Positions 44,951 through 54,027 of a stretch of 64,000 nt of DNA are shown one piece after another; within the stretch, counting starts at the first letter, position 1; every line of letters starts with the position of its first letter. The translations under genes and the position numbers were made by a program. The DNA is from an uncultured Bacteroidales bacterium (GTDB taxonomy: Bacteria; Bacteroidota; Bacteroidia; Bacteroidales; F082). The notes beneath the pieces are model-generated. The model saw only the letters and a program-made list of their open reading frames with translations. It had not been told where the DNA came from and searched no databases. The stretch is taken from positions 1 through 64,000 of the forward strand of contig CAMHFN010000012.1 of assembly GCA_946184615.1 (NCBI GenBank). Direction: 5' to 3'.

Positions 44951-46153
44951 ATGAACGAAACTCCCCTTTATCCAGTCATACGCCTTTACAAAGGCAAAGA
45001 AGACGCTGTTCTTCGTTTTCACCCATGGATCTTCTCTGGGGCCATCGAAAGTGGCCCTGAAGCCCTACAAGCTGGCGACACGGTAACCGTCACCGACTAT
45101 AAAGGGCATATTTTAGGCACAGGCTTTTGTGAATCGGAAAGCATTGCCGTAAAGCTATTAAGTTTTGAAAACCGAAAAATAGATGAATGGTTCTTTTTGG
45201 AGAAGCTCACCCATGCTTTTGAAGCAAGGAAGACCCTAGGACTCACGGACCACCCAAGTACGAATTGCTACCGTTTGGTTCATTCGGAAGGGGATGGCTT
45301 ACCTGGGCTAATTGTTGATGTTTATGCGCATACCGCTGTAGTACAAGCGCAAACAGAGGGAATGGCCCTGCATCTGAAAGAAATTGTCAGGGCATTAAGA
45401 CTCCTTCCTGATTTGAAGCTGGAGGCCATTTACAACAAAAGTGCTGAAGCCATGCGCCGCATGGGTAAGGAGGATACAGTGGAAGATGGTTATCTTTGGG
45501 GCTCCCCTCTCGAAGAGCCTATAATGGAAAATGGAAGTCGTTTCTTAGTGGATTGGGAGAACGGACAGAAGACCGGGTTCTTTCTCGACCAGCGTGACAA
45601 TCGTGAGCTGGTGCGGCAGTTGGCCAAAGACAAGACCGTGCTCAATGCCTTTGGCTATACGGGAGGGTTTTCTATCACCGCATTGAAAGGTGGTGCCAAA
45701 AGAGTGGTTACCGTGGATGCTTCTCGTAAAGCGCTGGAGATAGCTGAAGCCAACTTGGAATTGAATGGCTATTCGAAAGAAGACCATCCTTGCATCACTG
45801 CGGATATGAAGGAATACATCAAGGAAATGAACGACAGCAAGTTTGACCTCATCATTCTGGACCCGCCGGCCTTTGCCAAGCGTCATCAAGACCGGCATCG
45901 TGGGTTGCTGGGCTACCGTTTCATCAATGCGGAAGCCATCCGTCAGATTGCCAAGGGAGGACTATTGTTTACGTTCAGTTGTTCTCAAGCGGTTGACAGG
46001 TTCACATTCCAAAGCATTGTGACCGCGGCGGCTATCGAGGCAGGACGCAATGTAAGGATTCTGTATCAACTCTCCCAACCCGCTGACCATCCCATTAACA
46101 TCTTCCATCCAGAGGGAGCTTATTTGAAAGGATTGGTCCTATTGGTTGAATAA
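44951..46153 (+). CDS. rlmI: 23S rRNA (cytosine-C5) methyltransferase RlmI-type
   Basis: The 400-residue protein has an N-terminal PUA domain (YKGKEDAVLRFHPWIFSGAIE), an EEHAD-like linker, and a Rossmann methyltransferase with the SAM-binding VLNAFGYTGGFSITALKGGA and VDASRKALEIAEAN, plus the DPPAF motif. This is the layout of RlmI, which methylates C1962 of 23S rRNA in Escherichia coli. The exact target base is inferred from that homology. Confidence 0.92.
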   Translation: MNETPLYPVIRLYKGKEDAVLRFHPWIFSGAIESGPEALQAGDTVTVTDYKGHILGTGFCESESIAVKLLSFENRKIDEWFFLEKLTHAFEARKTLGLTDHPSTNCYRLVHSEGDGLPGLIVDVYAHTAVVQAQTEGMALHLKEIVRALRLLPDLKLEAIYNKSAEAMRRMGKEDTVEDGYLWGSPLEEPIMENGSRFLVDWENGQKTGFFLDQRDNRELVRQLAKDKTVLNAFGYTGGFSITALKGGAKRVVTVDASRKALEIAEANLELNGYSKEDHPCITADMKEYIKEMNDSKFDLIILDPPAFAKRHQDRHRGLLGYRFINAEAIRQIAKGGLLFTFSCSQAVDRFTFQSIVTAAAIEAGRNVRILYQLSQPADHPINIFHPEGAYLKGLVLLVE

Positions 46154-46174
46154 TTTTTTTTATTTCTATTAAAT

Positions 46175-46210
46175 AAAAAAAGGAGGCTTCTTGCGAAACC
46201 TCCTTTTTCA
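46175..46210. terminator. Bidirectional terminator between rlmI and the giant T9SS gene
   Basis: AAAAAAAGGAGG pairs with CCTCCTTTTT around a loop of 12 bases in the 73-base gap. A and T tracts flank the stem on both sides, so it can stop transcripts from rlmI (+) and from the giant gene (-). Confidence 0.8.
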
Positions 46211-46226
46211 TTCAAACCTTTGTCAA

Positions 46227-49200
46227 TTACTTGACAACGGTCACGCGTTTCACGCTAACACCGTTGACGGTGCTGATGCGGACGAGGTAGAGACCGGCGT
46301 TGTATTGGCCGAGGTTCAACTCCATCTGATCGGCATCGACATCGGCATCGTAAACCACTTGACCGAGGGAGTTGGCCACAGTGATGTGCTTCATACCCAG
46401 GGCTTCGATGGTCACCATGCTGTTGGTCGGGTTAGGATAGATAGCGTTGACGATTTCGTTCTCGTTAACATCATCGTAGCTGACGGTCACGGTCACCATA
46501 TCGGATTCGCAGTTGTCGTAGACAGCTGTGATACCGAAGGTATAGTTACCGGCGGCAGTGACTCCAGTGATGTTGACACCGGTGTCAGGAGTATTGCCAA
46601 GGAGCTGCGTGCCATAATAGATATTATAGCTATTGGCATTGCCTTCCCATGAGAGCTCGATGACAGGACTACCTGTCTCGTCATAGAAGATAGAACCGGT
46701 GAGGTTCGTCACAGGATCGCAACCTGCATCTCCGATTTGTACCGTCTCGCACACGGGGCACGACATGGCGTAGTCGCTGTAGACCACTCTCACGCAATAC
46801 TCATGTTCACCGTCTTCCACGTTGTTATCAACATAGGTAGCAGTGGTCAGAGCTGTCGGGGTGAGGAGTTCGCCATCGCGGAACACGTAAACACCAAGGA
46901 GTTGACCAGGAGTTGGGGTCGGAGTCGGAGGTGTAGGAGGTGTAGGAGGCGTAGGAGGTGTAGGAGGAGTCGGGGTAGAACCCGTTTGACCAACGAGTTT
47001 GAAGGCTACGCCATAAGCTGAGTTGTCACCGCTGTCGGCAAGGGTCTGCCATCCATTAGAGGTCTGCTGGATGCCATTACCTGTGTTACCCACACCCGGA
47101 AGAGCCTCGGGATTAGCCCATGGGCCGCTTGAACCCGTACCGGTCATATTCCAAACCAAGTAGTAGGTACCAGCCTCAAGTTGAATGTTGAGGTTGCTGG
47201 CGGTAAGGGCCATGATCGGACGTGTTGTACCGGTATTATCACCGTCTGATCCACGATAGCAATTGGTGAACGAAGTGGAGGTCATGATATTGGTTTCCAT
47301 ATTGCCCCAAACAATCTGACCACCGTTCATCGGGTTACCGCTATAGATGGTAGCATACAAACCGTCGAAGGTCGAATTGGTGGATGAACCCGTCTGGTAA
47401 CCGTAAACTTCAATCTCAGTAATGGTTGTAGCAGCATCGAGGGTGAAGTCGTCACCAACCATGTTACCGCTGGCATGTTGTGCACCAGGACCATAAGTGC
47501 TCTGTGAGTTCTTAATCCATGAAGCGTCAGCACCACCAGGCATGACACCTGCATCGGTCACAAAGTGAGGTTCGTAGATCACCGTTCTGACGCCCTTGTC
47601 AGGTGTACCCAGAGTGATGTCATCGACGTTGAGGATGAACTCGTCAGTGCAGTTGAAGTGGCGGATGGCCACCCAGATGTCCTGACCAGCATAGGCGCTG
47701 AGGTCAACGGTGTATTCATGCCATGAGCCTTGCACCTTGGTGTCGCCACCACGGCCGATGCTCTGGACACCGGAACCCTTAGCTGTCATCGTCCATTCTT
47801 GGACCATGGCGAAGTCATTGACGCTGTTGCCTGTTGACACAGCCACGCCGAAGTGTTCAGCCACATAGCTGGCATCTTGACCGCAAGCCCAGAACGAAAT
47901 GCCTGTGTAAGCAGCTTTGCTGGGTGACACGAGGTAGTTGTCCGGGGTGAGGGCACCAACATTGTTGCTGTACGAGCCGGAGATCACCATGTCAGCGGAA
48001 GAGTTGTGACCAGAACCAGCGAGGCTTGCGCCAGGAACGAGGTAGCTCACAGGAGCAGAACCCATTTCCCAAGCATAGCCATCACCGTCGTTGTCGATGC
48101 TGGTCCAGCCTTGCATGGTGCCATCATCGAAGTTGAATTCGTTACCCGTCGGAGGCGTTGGGCCAGGACCAGGATTCGGCATGCCGTTCAGCGTCCATGT
48201 CAAAGTCACGTTGTTGCCATTAACAGCAACGCTATAGTCTTCAACACCTTCGTATTCGTCGCAAGGAGTATAGATCCACTGGTAAGCAGCCCATTCGCTC
48301 ATGCCAGTAGCATAAACGGCAGCGACTTCAGTAACATGGGATGAACCTTCTTCCATACCTTCCACATCGTGTTGGATGTAAGGAGTCAACACTTCCTCTT
48401 CGTATGAACCGTCAAGTTTCACCTTGTAGCTCATAGGAGCACGGTCGTTCTTAGCACCAGCAGCGGTCAGCGTAACTTCGTCGACATCGAGATAGAACAT
48501 GTCGGTGCAGTTGAAGTGACGGATAGCCACCCAGATGTTTTGGCCAGCATAAGCGCTGAGGTCAACGGTCTTTTCGTACCAGTTGCCTTCGCGGCCTTCG
48601 CGGCTTCTGCTCATGTAGTTACCCACGGTACCATCGCCCTTAGCGGTCATGGTCCATTCGGCAACTGTCACAAAATCGTTGGCGTTGGTATTGCTGCCTG
48701 TTGAAACGGCAACACCGTAATGCTCGGCGGCGTAGGACGGGTCTTGAGCGCAAGCCCAGAAGCTGATTTGTGAATACTGACCCTTGTTAGGTGAAACAAG
48801 GAAGTTGTCAGGATGCAGAGCACCAGCGGAACCATCATAGCTCTGTGAGGTGACGCAGTCAGCGCCATCGTGTGACGGGATGGTGTAACCAGCCATCAAG
48901 ACGGAGCCAAGAGCCCAGTTGTAACCATCGCCATCGGCATCGATAGTGGTCCAACCTTCCATTGAGCCTTCGAAGCTATAGGTCTCGTCCGTGCCAGGAC
49001 CTGGGTTCGGGCCAGGAGTCGGGTTAGTACCGGCGGTGTGGCCAGCCCACATTGCCCAACCCGTGGGTGACACGTAGAGGCTTTGGATAGGAAGAATGTA
49101 CTCATAGAGGATGACATTAAGAACTTCGGTGTCGTTTTCGATGTTCACCATTTGTTCGTGAGGTGCATAGCCATCGAGGGCCACTGTGAGAGCGTAGCTG

Positions 49201-52200
49201 CCTTTACGGAAATCGTCGAAGATCACGGTGCCGCTTCCATCAACCGTAGCGGTGTAAGTGTGGCCGCCTTCGAGGGTCACCACAGCACCAGCAGGATTTT
49301 GGTTGTTGTTCAGGGTCACATTCACAGTAAGGTTGCAATCCATACCCTTGTCAATCGTGTTGGACCAGATGATCTCTGAGCCAGCGGCTTCCGGGTTAGG
49401 AGTCGGGGTCGGTCCAGGAGGAGGTGTTGGGGTGCCACCATTCGTAGTCAGCGTAACTTCGTCGACATCGAGATAGAACATGTCGGTGCAGTTGAAGTGA
49501 CGGATAGCCACCCAAATCTCTTGACCAGCGTAAGCGCTGAGGTCAACGGTCTTTTCGTACCAGTTGCCTTCGCGACCTTCGCGGCTTCTGCTCATGTAGT
49601 TACCCACGGTACCATTGCCCTTAGCGGTCATGGTCCATTCGGCAACCGTCACGAAATCGTTGGCGTTGGTATTGCTGCCTGTTGAAACGGCAACACCGTA
49701 GTGCTCACCAGCGTAGGACGGGTCTTGAGCGCAAGCCCAGAAGCTGATCTGTGAATACTGGGCCTTGTTAGGTGAAACAAGGTAGTTGTCAGGAGTCAGC
49801 GCACCAGCGGAACTATCATAGCTCTGCGAGGTAACGCAGTCAGCGCCATCGTGTGACGGGATGGTGTAACCAGCCATCAAGACGGAGCCAAGAGCCCAGT
49901 TATGACCGTCGCCATCGGCATCGATAGTGGTCCAGCCATCCATTGAGCCTTCAAAGCTATAGGTCTCATCCGAGCCAGGACCAGGAGGAGGTGTCGGACC
50001 AGGAGGAGGTGTCGGGGTGCCACCATTCGTAGTCAGCGTAACTTCGTCGACATCGAGATAGAACATGTCGGTGCAGTTGAAGTGACGGATAGCCACCCAA
50101 ATCTCTTGACCAGCGTAAGCACTGAGGTCAACAGTCTGTTGGTACCAGTTGCCTTCTCTGCCTTCACGGTTTCTGCTCATGTAGTTACCCACAGCACCAT
50201 TGCCCTTAGCGGTCATGGTCCATTCAGCAATCGTCACGAAATCGTTGGCGTTGGTATTGCTGCCTGTTGAAACCGCAACACCGTAGTGCTCGGCGGCGTA
50301 GGACGGGTCTTGAGCGCAAGCCCAGAAGCTGATCTGTGAATACTGAGCCTTGTTAGGTGAAACAAGGTAGTTGTTAGGATTCAGTGCACCAGCGGAACTA
50401 TCATAGCTCTGCGAGGTAACGCAGTCAGCGCCATCGTGTGACGGGATGGTGTAACCAGCCATCAAGACGGAGCCAAGAGCCCAGTTATGACCGTCGCCAT
50501 CGGCATCGATAGTGGTCCAGCCATCCATTGAGCCTTCGAAGCTATAGGTGACTGCATCGCGGTCGCCGGTAGGAGCATTGCCAAGATACGTGGCTTGGAT
50601 ACCCCACTGCCATTCACCGTAGGGGAGGTTGTTCCATTGGTTGTCGGTGTATTCGAACACATCGGCATCAGGAGTGGCAATAAGGACGGCCTCAGCATTA
50701 TCCTCACCGTTCATGATGTTTCTACGATAGAGGTTAAAGCCTTGGAAGGTGCGGTTGTCGCGATTTGCGACGGCTTCGCTACCGTCACCGAGAGTGATGT
50801 CATCAAGGTTGAGGATGAATTCGTCAGTGCAGTTGAAGTGACGGATGGCCACCCAGATCTCTTGACCAGCGTAAGCGCTGAGGTCGGTGGTGTATTGATA
50901 CCAAGCACCTTGGGCTCTGTTACCACGAACAGCAGCCTTAGCATCATCAGAAGCAATATATTTGGCAGTCAGCGTCCATTCTTGAACTGTGGTGAAGTCG
51001 TTGGCATTGGTGTTGCTGCCTGTAGAGACGGCCACACCAAAGTGTTCAGCGGCATAGCTGGCATCCTGTGCGCAAGCCCAGAAGCTGATAGCAGCACCAC
51101 TCTGTGCAGCGATCTTGTTGGGTGACACGAGGAAGTTGTTAGGATTCAAAGCAATACCGGCTGAGTTACTGTATGAACCTGAAAGCACAAAGGCTTCAGA
51201 TGAATTGTGACCGTTGCCAGAGAGGTTCACACCACTGTTGTGGTATTGTCCAGGATTCGTGCTTGGCACCCAGCCATAACCATCGCCGTCGGCATCGAGG
51301 CTGGTCCAGCCCATCATGGAGCCATCGTCGAAGGTATAGGTCATGCCACTCGGCGCAGGAGGAGCAGGCATGTAGAGGGTGATGTTATCAACATAGATGC
51401 AGTCATCGTTGTTGTTCACCGAGCTGTCCTTCGTGTATTCCCACTTGTAGGTATGAGTACCTTCTGTGACAGCATACTCTTTATAGGTGTAAGGGGTATT
51501 ACCACTCAAACCACCGCCTTGTTCAGCACCGTCGATGTAGAAGTGGAACTTGTCGTAGTTGGTCTCGGAAGAGACTCTTACATAGAAGCCCATCATGGCA
51601 TCGAAGGGAACGTCAACCGTTAATTCGATGGAAGAGCTGCCACCGGCAACACCTTCGCAAGTTGACTTCATGCAGTAAGTGCCTTCGTAAGGGTTAATGG
51701 TTGAGATTTCCCAAGGATAGCTAGCAGGCAAGGTGAAGTTAGCCTGGCTGAAGTCACCCGTCTCAAAGTCGACGACCACGGCACCAGGAGTCCAGCTCCA
51801 TTCCACCAACACGTCGTTGTCTTCCTCAGTTGCAGTAATCATGCCCAGCGGATAGTAAGCCTCGTGGACATAGATATTCACATTTTCGTAGGTGTTATTA
51901 TACTCGATATTCATTGCTTCGGCTGAGCACTCGTCAAAGCCTTCGCCAAAGGCAACTGGAGTAAAGTTACCGGCCAACACTTGGCAGGTGTAAGAACCAT
52001 TGGCATCAGCAGTGGTGGAAATCACTTGTTCTTCACCGTATTCATCAGTACCACGGAATTCGATGGTGGCATTCGGAATCACAGTGACGCTGTCCTGTTG
52101 GTAAACAGTACCCATAACAGTAGCATAGCCAGTCATGTAAACTAGGACAGGCTCGGAGAGTTCAGAAATGCCAGCAGCGTAAACAGAGGCAATCTGGAAC

Positions 52201-53924
52201 TCGTAGCCTTCCATGTTGTATTCAAGACCTTCAACGGCATATTCAGTGCCGGTGATAGGAGCATCATTCACCAGTTCACCATCTTTGTAGATGTTGTAGC
52301 CAATAAGAGCACGCTCGTTGGCTTCCCAAGTGAATTCAGCTGCATCGCCAGGATAAAGTGCTTCGGCAACGACTTCGAAACCTACGACAGGATCGATAGG
52401 AGTGCTGAACCCTGAGACTTCACCGAGGGTAGTACCTTCAGCGTTACGGCCATTGACTTGGATGAAGTAGTTCTTGTTCGGTTGAAGCTCTGGCAATTCA
52501 GCGCTAAGAACAAGCTCGTCGGTCCAGTCAATCAACACATCGGTTGGAGGATACTGGGTACCGCAGAGCACTTGCATCTCACGGGTAAAGTTACCGAGAA
52601 TCCATTCTGCAACATAAGGAGTTGTCACGTTGCTTTCACCCATGGCAGGAGCAACCACCACTGACGGTTCCGGAACGGGGATTCCTGAGGTATAGATACC
52701 CACATAGGCACCAGCTTCGGCGGCGACAACCACATAGTAAGTACCGGCAGGAACAAATTCGCTTACGATATCGTCACGGCCAGGACCAGCATATTCATAG
52801 TTGTTATCGGCAGCAGGACCACCGACATCTTCAAAGCCTTCATTGTAAATGTAGGCAATACTACCATCAACATCGATATTAAGAACAGTCTCTTCATCGA
52901 CGGTCACCACATAAACTGCATCAGGAGCAGTGGTTTCAACGGGAAGTTCATAGTTCTTATAGATGCCAGTAGGAACAGTGCCATCGTAAGGAAGTGTTGC
53001 CTCAATGGCAGTCTCCCAAACGTCACCAGCAACAGGGTTGTAAGCGGTAGCTGTGATATTAAATGTAGTAGGATCTCCATCCTCTATAGCAACTACCATT
53101 TCACCGTTGACAACACCAGCAGTAGCTTCGCCTGTGGTCACTTCAACCGCAATAGGATTGCCATTGTAGACAGCTGCAGGCAGTTCGGCATTAGCCACAA
53201 AATAGTTGTTGTCGATGGTGATACCGGTCACGGTAACAGATCCACCACTATTCATGAGGTTGAACTTGTAGGGAGCCATCCAAGCACCATTCGGACGAGC
53301 ACCGAGGTTGAGAACTTCGGGATCGGTAGTAATGGCAACTTCACCACTATCTTCTACGTATTCGAAAGTAGTTTTAGGAAGGAAGTTGCGTTGGGTAGGG
53401 ACGACTGCTTCTAAAGAACTGCCATCTTTGCCCTGAACGCTAGCTCCTGTTACGGTCTCACCATACCAGCTGCAGTTTGAATAGGAACCCGTCACAGTGC
53501 TATAAACACCAACAAGAAGGTTTCCACCATTGTAGTAGAAAGGAGCATCAAATGTCACAACCATTTGGTTATTAACAATGCTTAATGCACCATCATAAAC
53601 TAATGTTGCTCCATCCTGACCAACAAATGCATCGATGGTGGCGTTTTCAACCTCAGTCACAAAGACTTGGAAGTTAATTGAACCCCAGGAGACGTTTGCA
53701 TTTGAAGCATAGAATGTCAGACTAGAAATCAGACCGTCAGCCATCGGGCTCAATTCTGAAGCGGGATAAACCATCTCACACTTCAGATATTGGTCGGCCC
53801 AGCTACCTTGAACAGGAACGAGACCATTGGTATTCGTTCCGTCATGCACGGTCAACGTCTGAGCTCTCATTACGCCTGTTACAGCAAACAAGAGCATCAT
53901 CATAGTTAAGAATACTTTTTTCAT
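46227..53924 (-). CDS. Giant T9SS-secreted adhesin-like protein 1
   Basis: The 2,565-residue protein has a signal peptide (about 1-21, VTGVMRAQ) and a type A sorting domain (about 2490-2565, IYPNPTNSM to GLYLVRIST). Between them are an N-terminal domain shared with its neighbour (about 22-195), fibronectin III-like segments (around 430-520), carboxypeptidase-regulatory-like folds (near 600-690 and 1530-1610) and five cleaved-adhesin (choice-of-anchor J) repeats at about 861-1045, 1125-1297, 1317-1492, 1644-1819 and 1926-2104. Each repeat opens with a DxDGDGxxW calcium-loop-like motif and ends near FNCTDxFxLxxDxxTL. A proline-threonine linker lies near 2315-2340. No protease or glycosidase domain is visible. 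It is probably a surface adhesin or matrix protein. No promoter box is clear upstream. Confidence 0.9.
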   Translation of the reverse strand: MKKVFLTMMMLLFAVTGVMRAQTLTVHDGTNTNGLVPVQGSWADQYLKCEMVYPASELSPMADGLISSLTFYASNANVSWGSINFQVFVTEVENATIDAFVGQDGATLVYDGALSIVNNQMVVTFDAPFYYNGGNLLVGVYSTVTGSYSNCSWYGETVTGASVQGKDGSSLEAVVPTQRNFLPKTTFEYVEDSGEVAITTDPEVLNLGARPNGAWMAPYKFNLMNSGGSVTVTGITIDNNYFVANAELPAAVYNGNPIAVEVTTGEATAGVVNGEMVVAIEDGDPTTFNITATAYNPVAGDVWETAIEATLPYDGTVPTGIYKNYELPVETTAPDAVYVVTVDEETVLNIDVDGSIAYIYNEGFEDVGGPAADNNYEYAGPGRDDIVSEFVPAGTYYVVVAAEAGAYVGIYTSGIPVPEPSVVVAPAMGESNVTTPYVAEWILGNFTREMQVLCGTQYPPTDVLIDWTDELVLSAELPELQPNKNYFIQVNGRNAEGTTLGEVSGFSTPIDPVVGFEVVAEALYPGDAAEFTWEANERALIGYNIYKDGELVNDAPITGTEYAVEGLEYNMEGYEFQIASVYAAGISELSEPVLVYMTGYATVMGTVYQQDSVTVIPNATIEFRGTDEYGEEQVISTTADANGSYTCQVLAGNFTPVAFGEGFDECSAEAMNIEYNNTYENVNIYVHEAYYPLGMITATEEDNDVLVEWSWTPGAVVVDFETGDFSQANFTLPASYPWEISTINPYEGTYCMKSTCEGVAGGSSSIELTVDVPFDAMMGFYVRVSSETNYDKFHFYIDGAEQGGGLSGNTPYTYKEYAVTEGTHTYKWEYTKDSSVNNNDDCIYVDNITLYMPAPPAPSGMTYTFDDGSMMGWTSLDADGDGYGWVPSTNPGQYHNSGVNLSGNGHNSSEAFVLSGSYSNSAGIALNPNNFLVSPNKIAAQSGAAISFWACAQDASYAAEHFGVAVSTGSNTNANDFTTVQEWTLTAKYIASDDAKAAVRGNRAQGAWYQYTTDLSAYAGQEIWVAIRHFNCTDEFILNLDDITLGDGSEAVANRDNRTFQGFNLYRRNIMNGEDNAEAVLIATPDADVFEYTDNQWNNLPYGEWQWGIQATYLGNAPTGDRDAVTYSFEGSMDGWTTIDADGDGHNWALGSVLMAGYTIPSHDGADCVTSQSYDSSAGALNPNNYLVSPNKAQYSQISFWACAQDPSYAAEHYGVAVSTGSNTNANDFVTIAEWTMTAKGNGAVGNYMSRNREGREGNWYQQTVDLSAYAGQEIWVAIRHFNCTDMFYLDVDEVTLTTNGGTPTPPPGPTPPPGPGSDETYSFEGSMDGWTTIDADGDGHNWALGSVLMAGYTIPSHDGADCVTSQSYDSSAGALTPDNYLVSPNKAQYSQISFWACAQDPSYAGEHYGVAVSTGSNTNANDFVTVAEWTMTAKGNGTVGNYMSRSREGREGNWYEKTVDLSAYAGQEIWVAIRHFNCTDMFYLDVDEVTLTTNGGTPTPPPGPTPTPNPEAAGSEIIWSNTIDKGMDCNLTVNVTLNNNQNPAGAVVTLEGGHTYTATVDGSGTVIFDDFRKGSYALTVALDGYAPHEQMVNIENDTEVLNVILYEYILPIQSLYVSPTGWAMWAGHTAGTNPTPGPNPGPGTDETYSFEGSMEGWTTIDADGDGYNWALGSVLMAGYTIPSHDGADCVTSQSYDGSAGALHPDNFLVSPNKGQYSQISFWACAQDPSYAAEHYGVAVSTGSNTNANDFVTVAEWTMTAKGDGTVGNYMSRSREGREGNWYEKTVDLSAYAGQNIWVAIRHFNCTDMFYLDVDEVTLTAAGAKNDRAPMSYKVKLDGSYEEEVLTPYIQHDVEGMEEGSSHVTEVAAVYATGMSEWAAYQWIYTPCDEYEGVEDYSVAVNGNNVTLTWTLNGMPNPGPGPTPPTGNEFNFDDGTMQGWTSIDNDGDGYAWEMGSAPVSYLVPGASLAGSGHNSSADMVISGSYSNNVGALTPDNYLVSPSKAAYTGISFWACGQDASYVAEHFGVAVSTGNSVNDFAMVQEWTMTAKGSGVQSIGRGGDTKVQGSWHEYTVDLSAYAGQDIWVAIRHFNCTDEFILNVDDITLGTPDKGVRTVIYEPHFVTDAGVMPGGADASWIKNSQSTYGPGAQHASGNMVGDDFTLDAATTITEIEVYGYQTGSSTNSTFDGLYATIYSGNPMNGGQIVWGNMETNIMTSTSFTNCYRGSDGDNTGTTRPIMALTASNLNIQLEAGTYYLVWNMTGTGSSGPWANPEALPGVGNTGNGIQQTSNGWQTLADSGDNSAYGVAFKLVGQTGSTPTPPTPPTPPTPPTPPTPTPTPGQLLGVYVFRDGELLTPTALTTATYVDNNVEDGEHEYCVRVVYSDYAMSCPVCETVQIGDAGCDPVTNLTGSIFYDETGSPVIELSWEGNANSYNIYYGTQLLGNTPDTGVNITGVTAAGNYTFGITAVYDNCESDMVTVTVSYDDVNENEIVNAIYPNPTNSMVTIEALGMKHITVANSLGQVVYDADVDADQMELNLGQYNAGLYLVRISTVNGVSVKRVTVVK
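46908..46975. repeat. Short tandem repeat coding the Pro-Thr linker
   Basis: Units of GGAGGTGTA and variants repeat in tandem on the plus strand, coding PTPPTPP on the minus strand. Similar runs occur at 60511-60545 and 61073-61100 in the second giant gene. The unit length is a multiple of three, so changes in number keep the frame. Confidence 0.8.
47614..48145. repeat. Cleaved-adhesin repeat, family D copy 1 (giant gene 1)
   Basis: A block of about 530 bases coding the fifth anchor-J repeat. Long stretches match the copies at 55307-55840 and 55898-56430 in the neighbouring gene almost base for base, for example TGGCATCTTGACCGCAAGCC in all three. Confidence 0.85.
48466..48991. repeat. Cleaved-adhesin repeat, family S copy 1
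   Basis: A block of about 526 bases coding the fourth anchor-J repeat of giant gene 1. It is nearly identical by eye to the blocks at 49447-49973 and 50032-50549, for example GTCAGCGTAACTTCGTCGAC in all three. Confidence 0.9.
49447..49973. repeat. Cleaved-adhesin repeat, family S copy 2
   Basis: A block of about 527 bases, nearly identical to copies 1 and 3. It is separated from copy 3 by only about 58 bases of Pro-rich linker code, and from copy 1 by a carboxypeptidase-regulatory-like segment. Confidence 0.9.
50032..50549. repeat. Cleaved-adhesin repeat, family S copy 3
   Basis: A block of about 518 bases, nearly identical to copies 1 and 2. It codes the second anchor-J repeat of giant gene 1. 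Confidence 0.9.
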
Positions 53925-53982
53925 AACTGAAAATTTGGTTAATACTTATATTAATTATTTATTATTTTCAATTTCAGGATTA

Positions 53983-54017
53983 ACAAGGGGCGTTACTGTT
54001 GGGGCAACGCCCCTTGT
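53983..54017 (-). terminator. Hairpin between the two giant genes, possible weak terminator
   Basis: A perfect 12-bp stem, ACAAGGGGCGTT (53983-53994) with AACGCCCCTTGT (54006-54017), has an 11-base loop. On the minus strand only TTAATCC follows, so there is no real T tract. It lies 10 bases after giant gene 2 and may allow readthrough into giant gene 1. Confidence 0.55.
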
Positions 54018-54027
54018 CATAGGAGCA

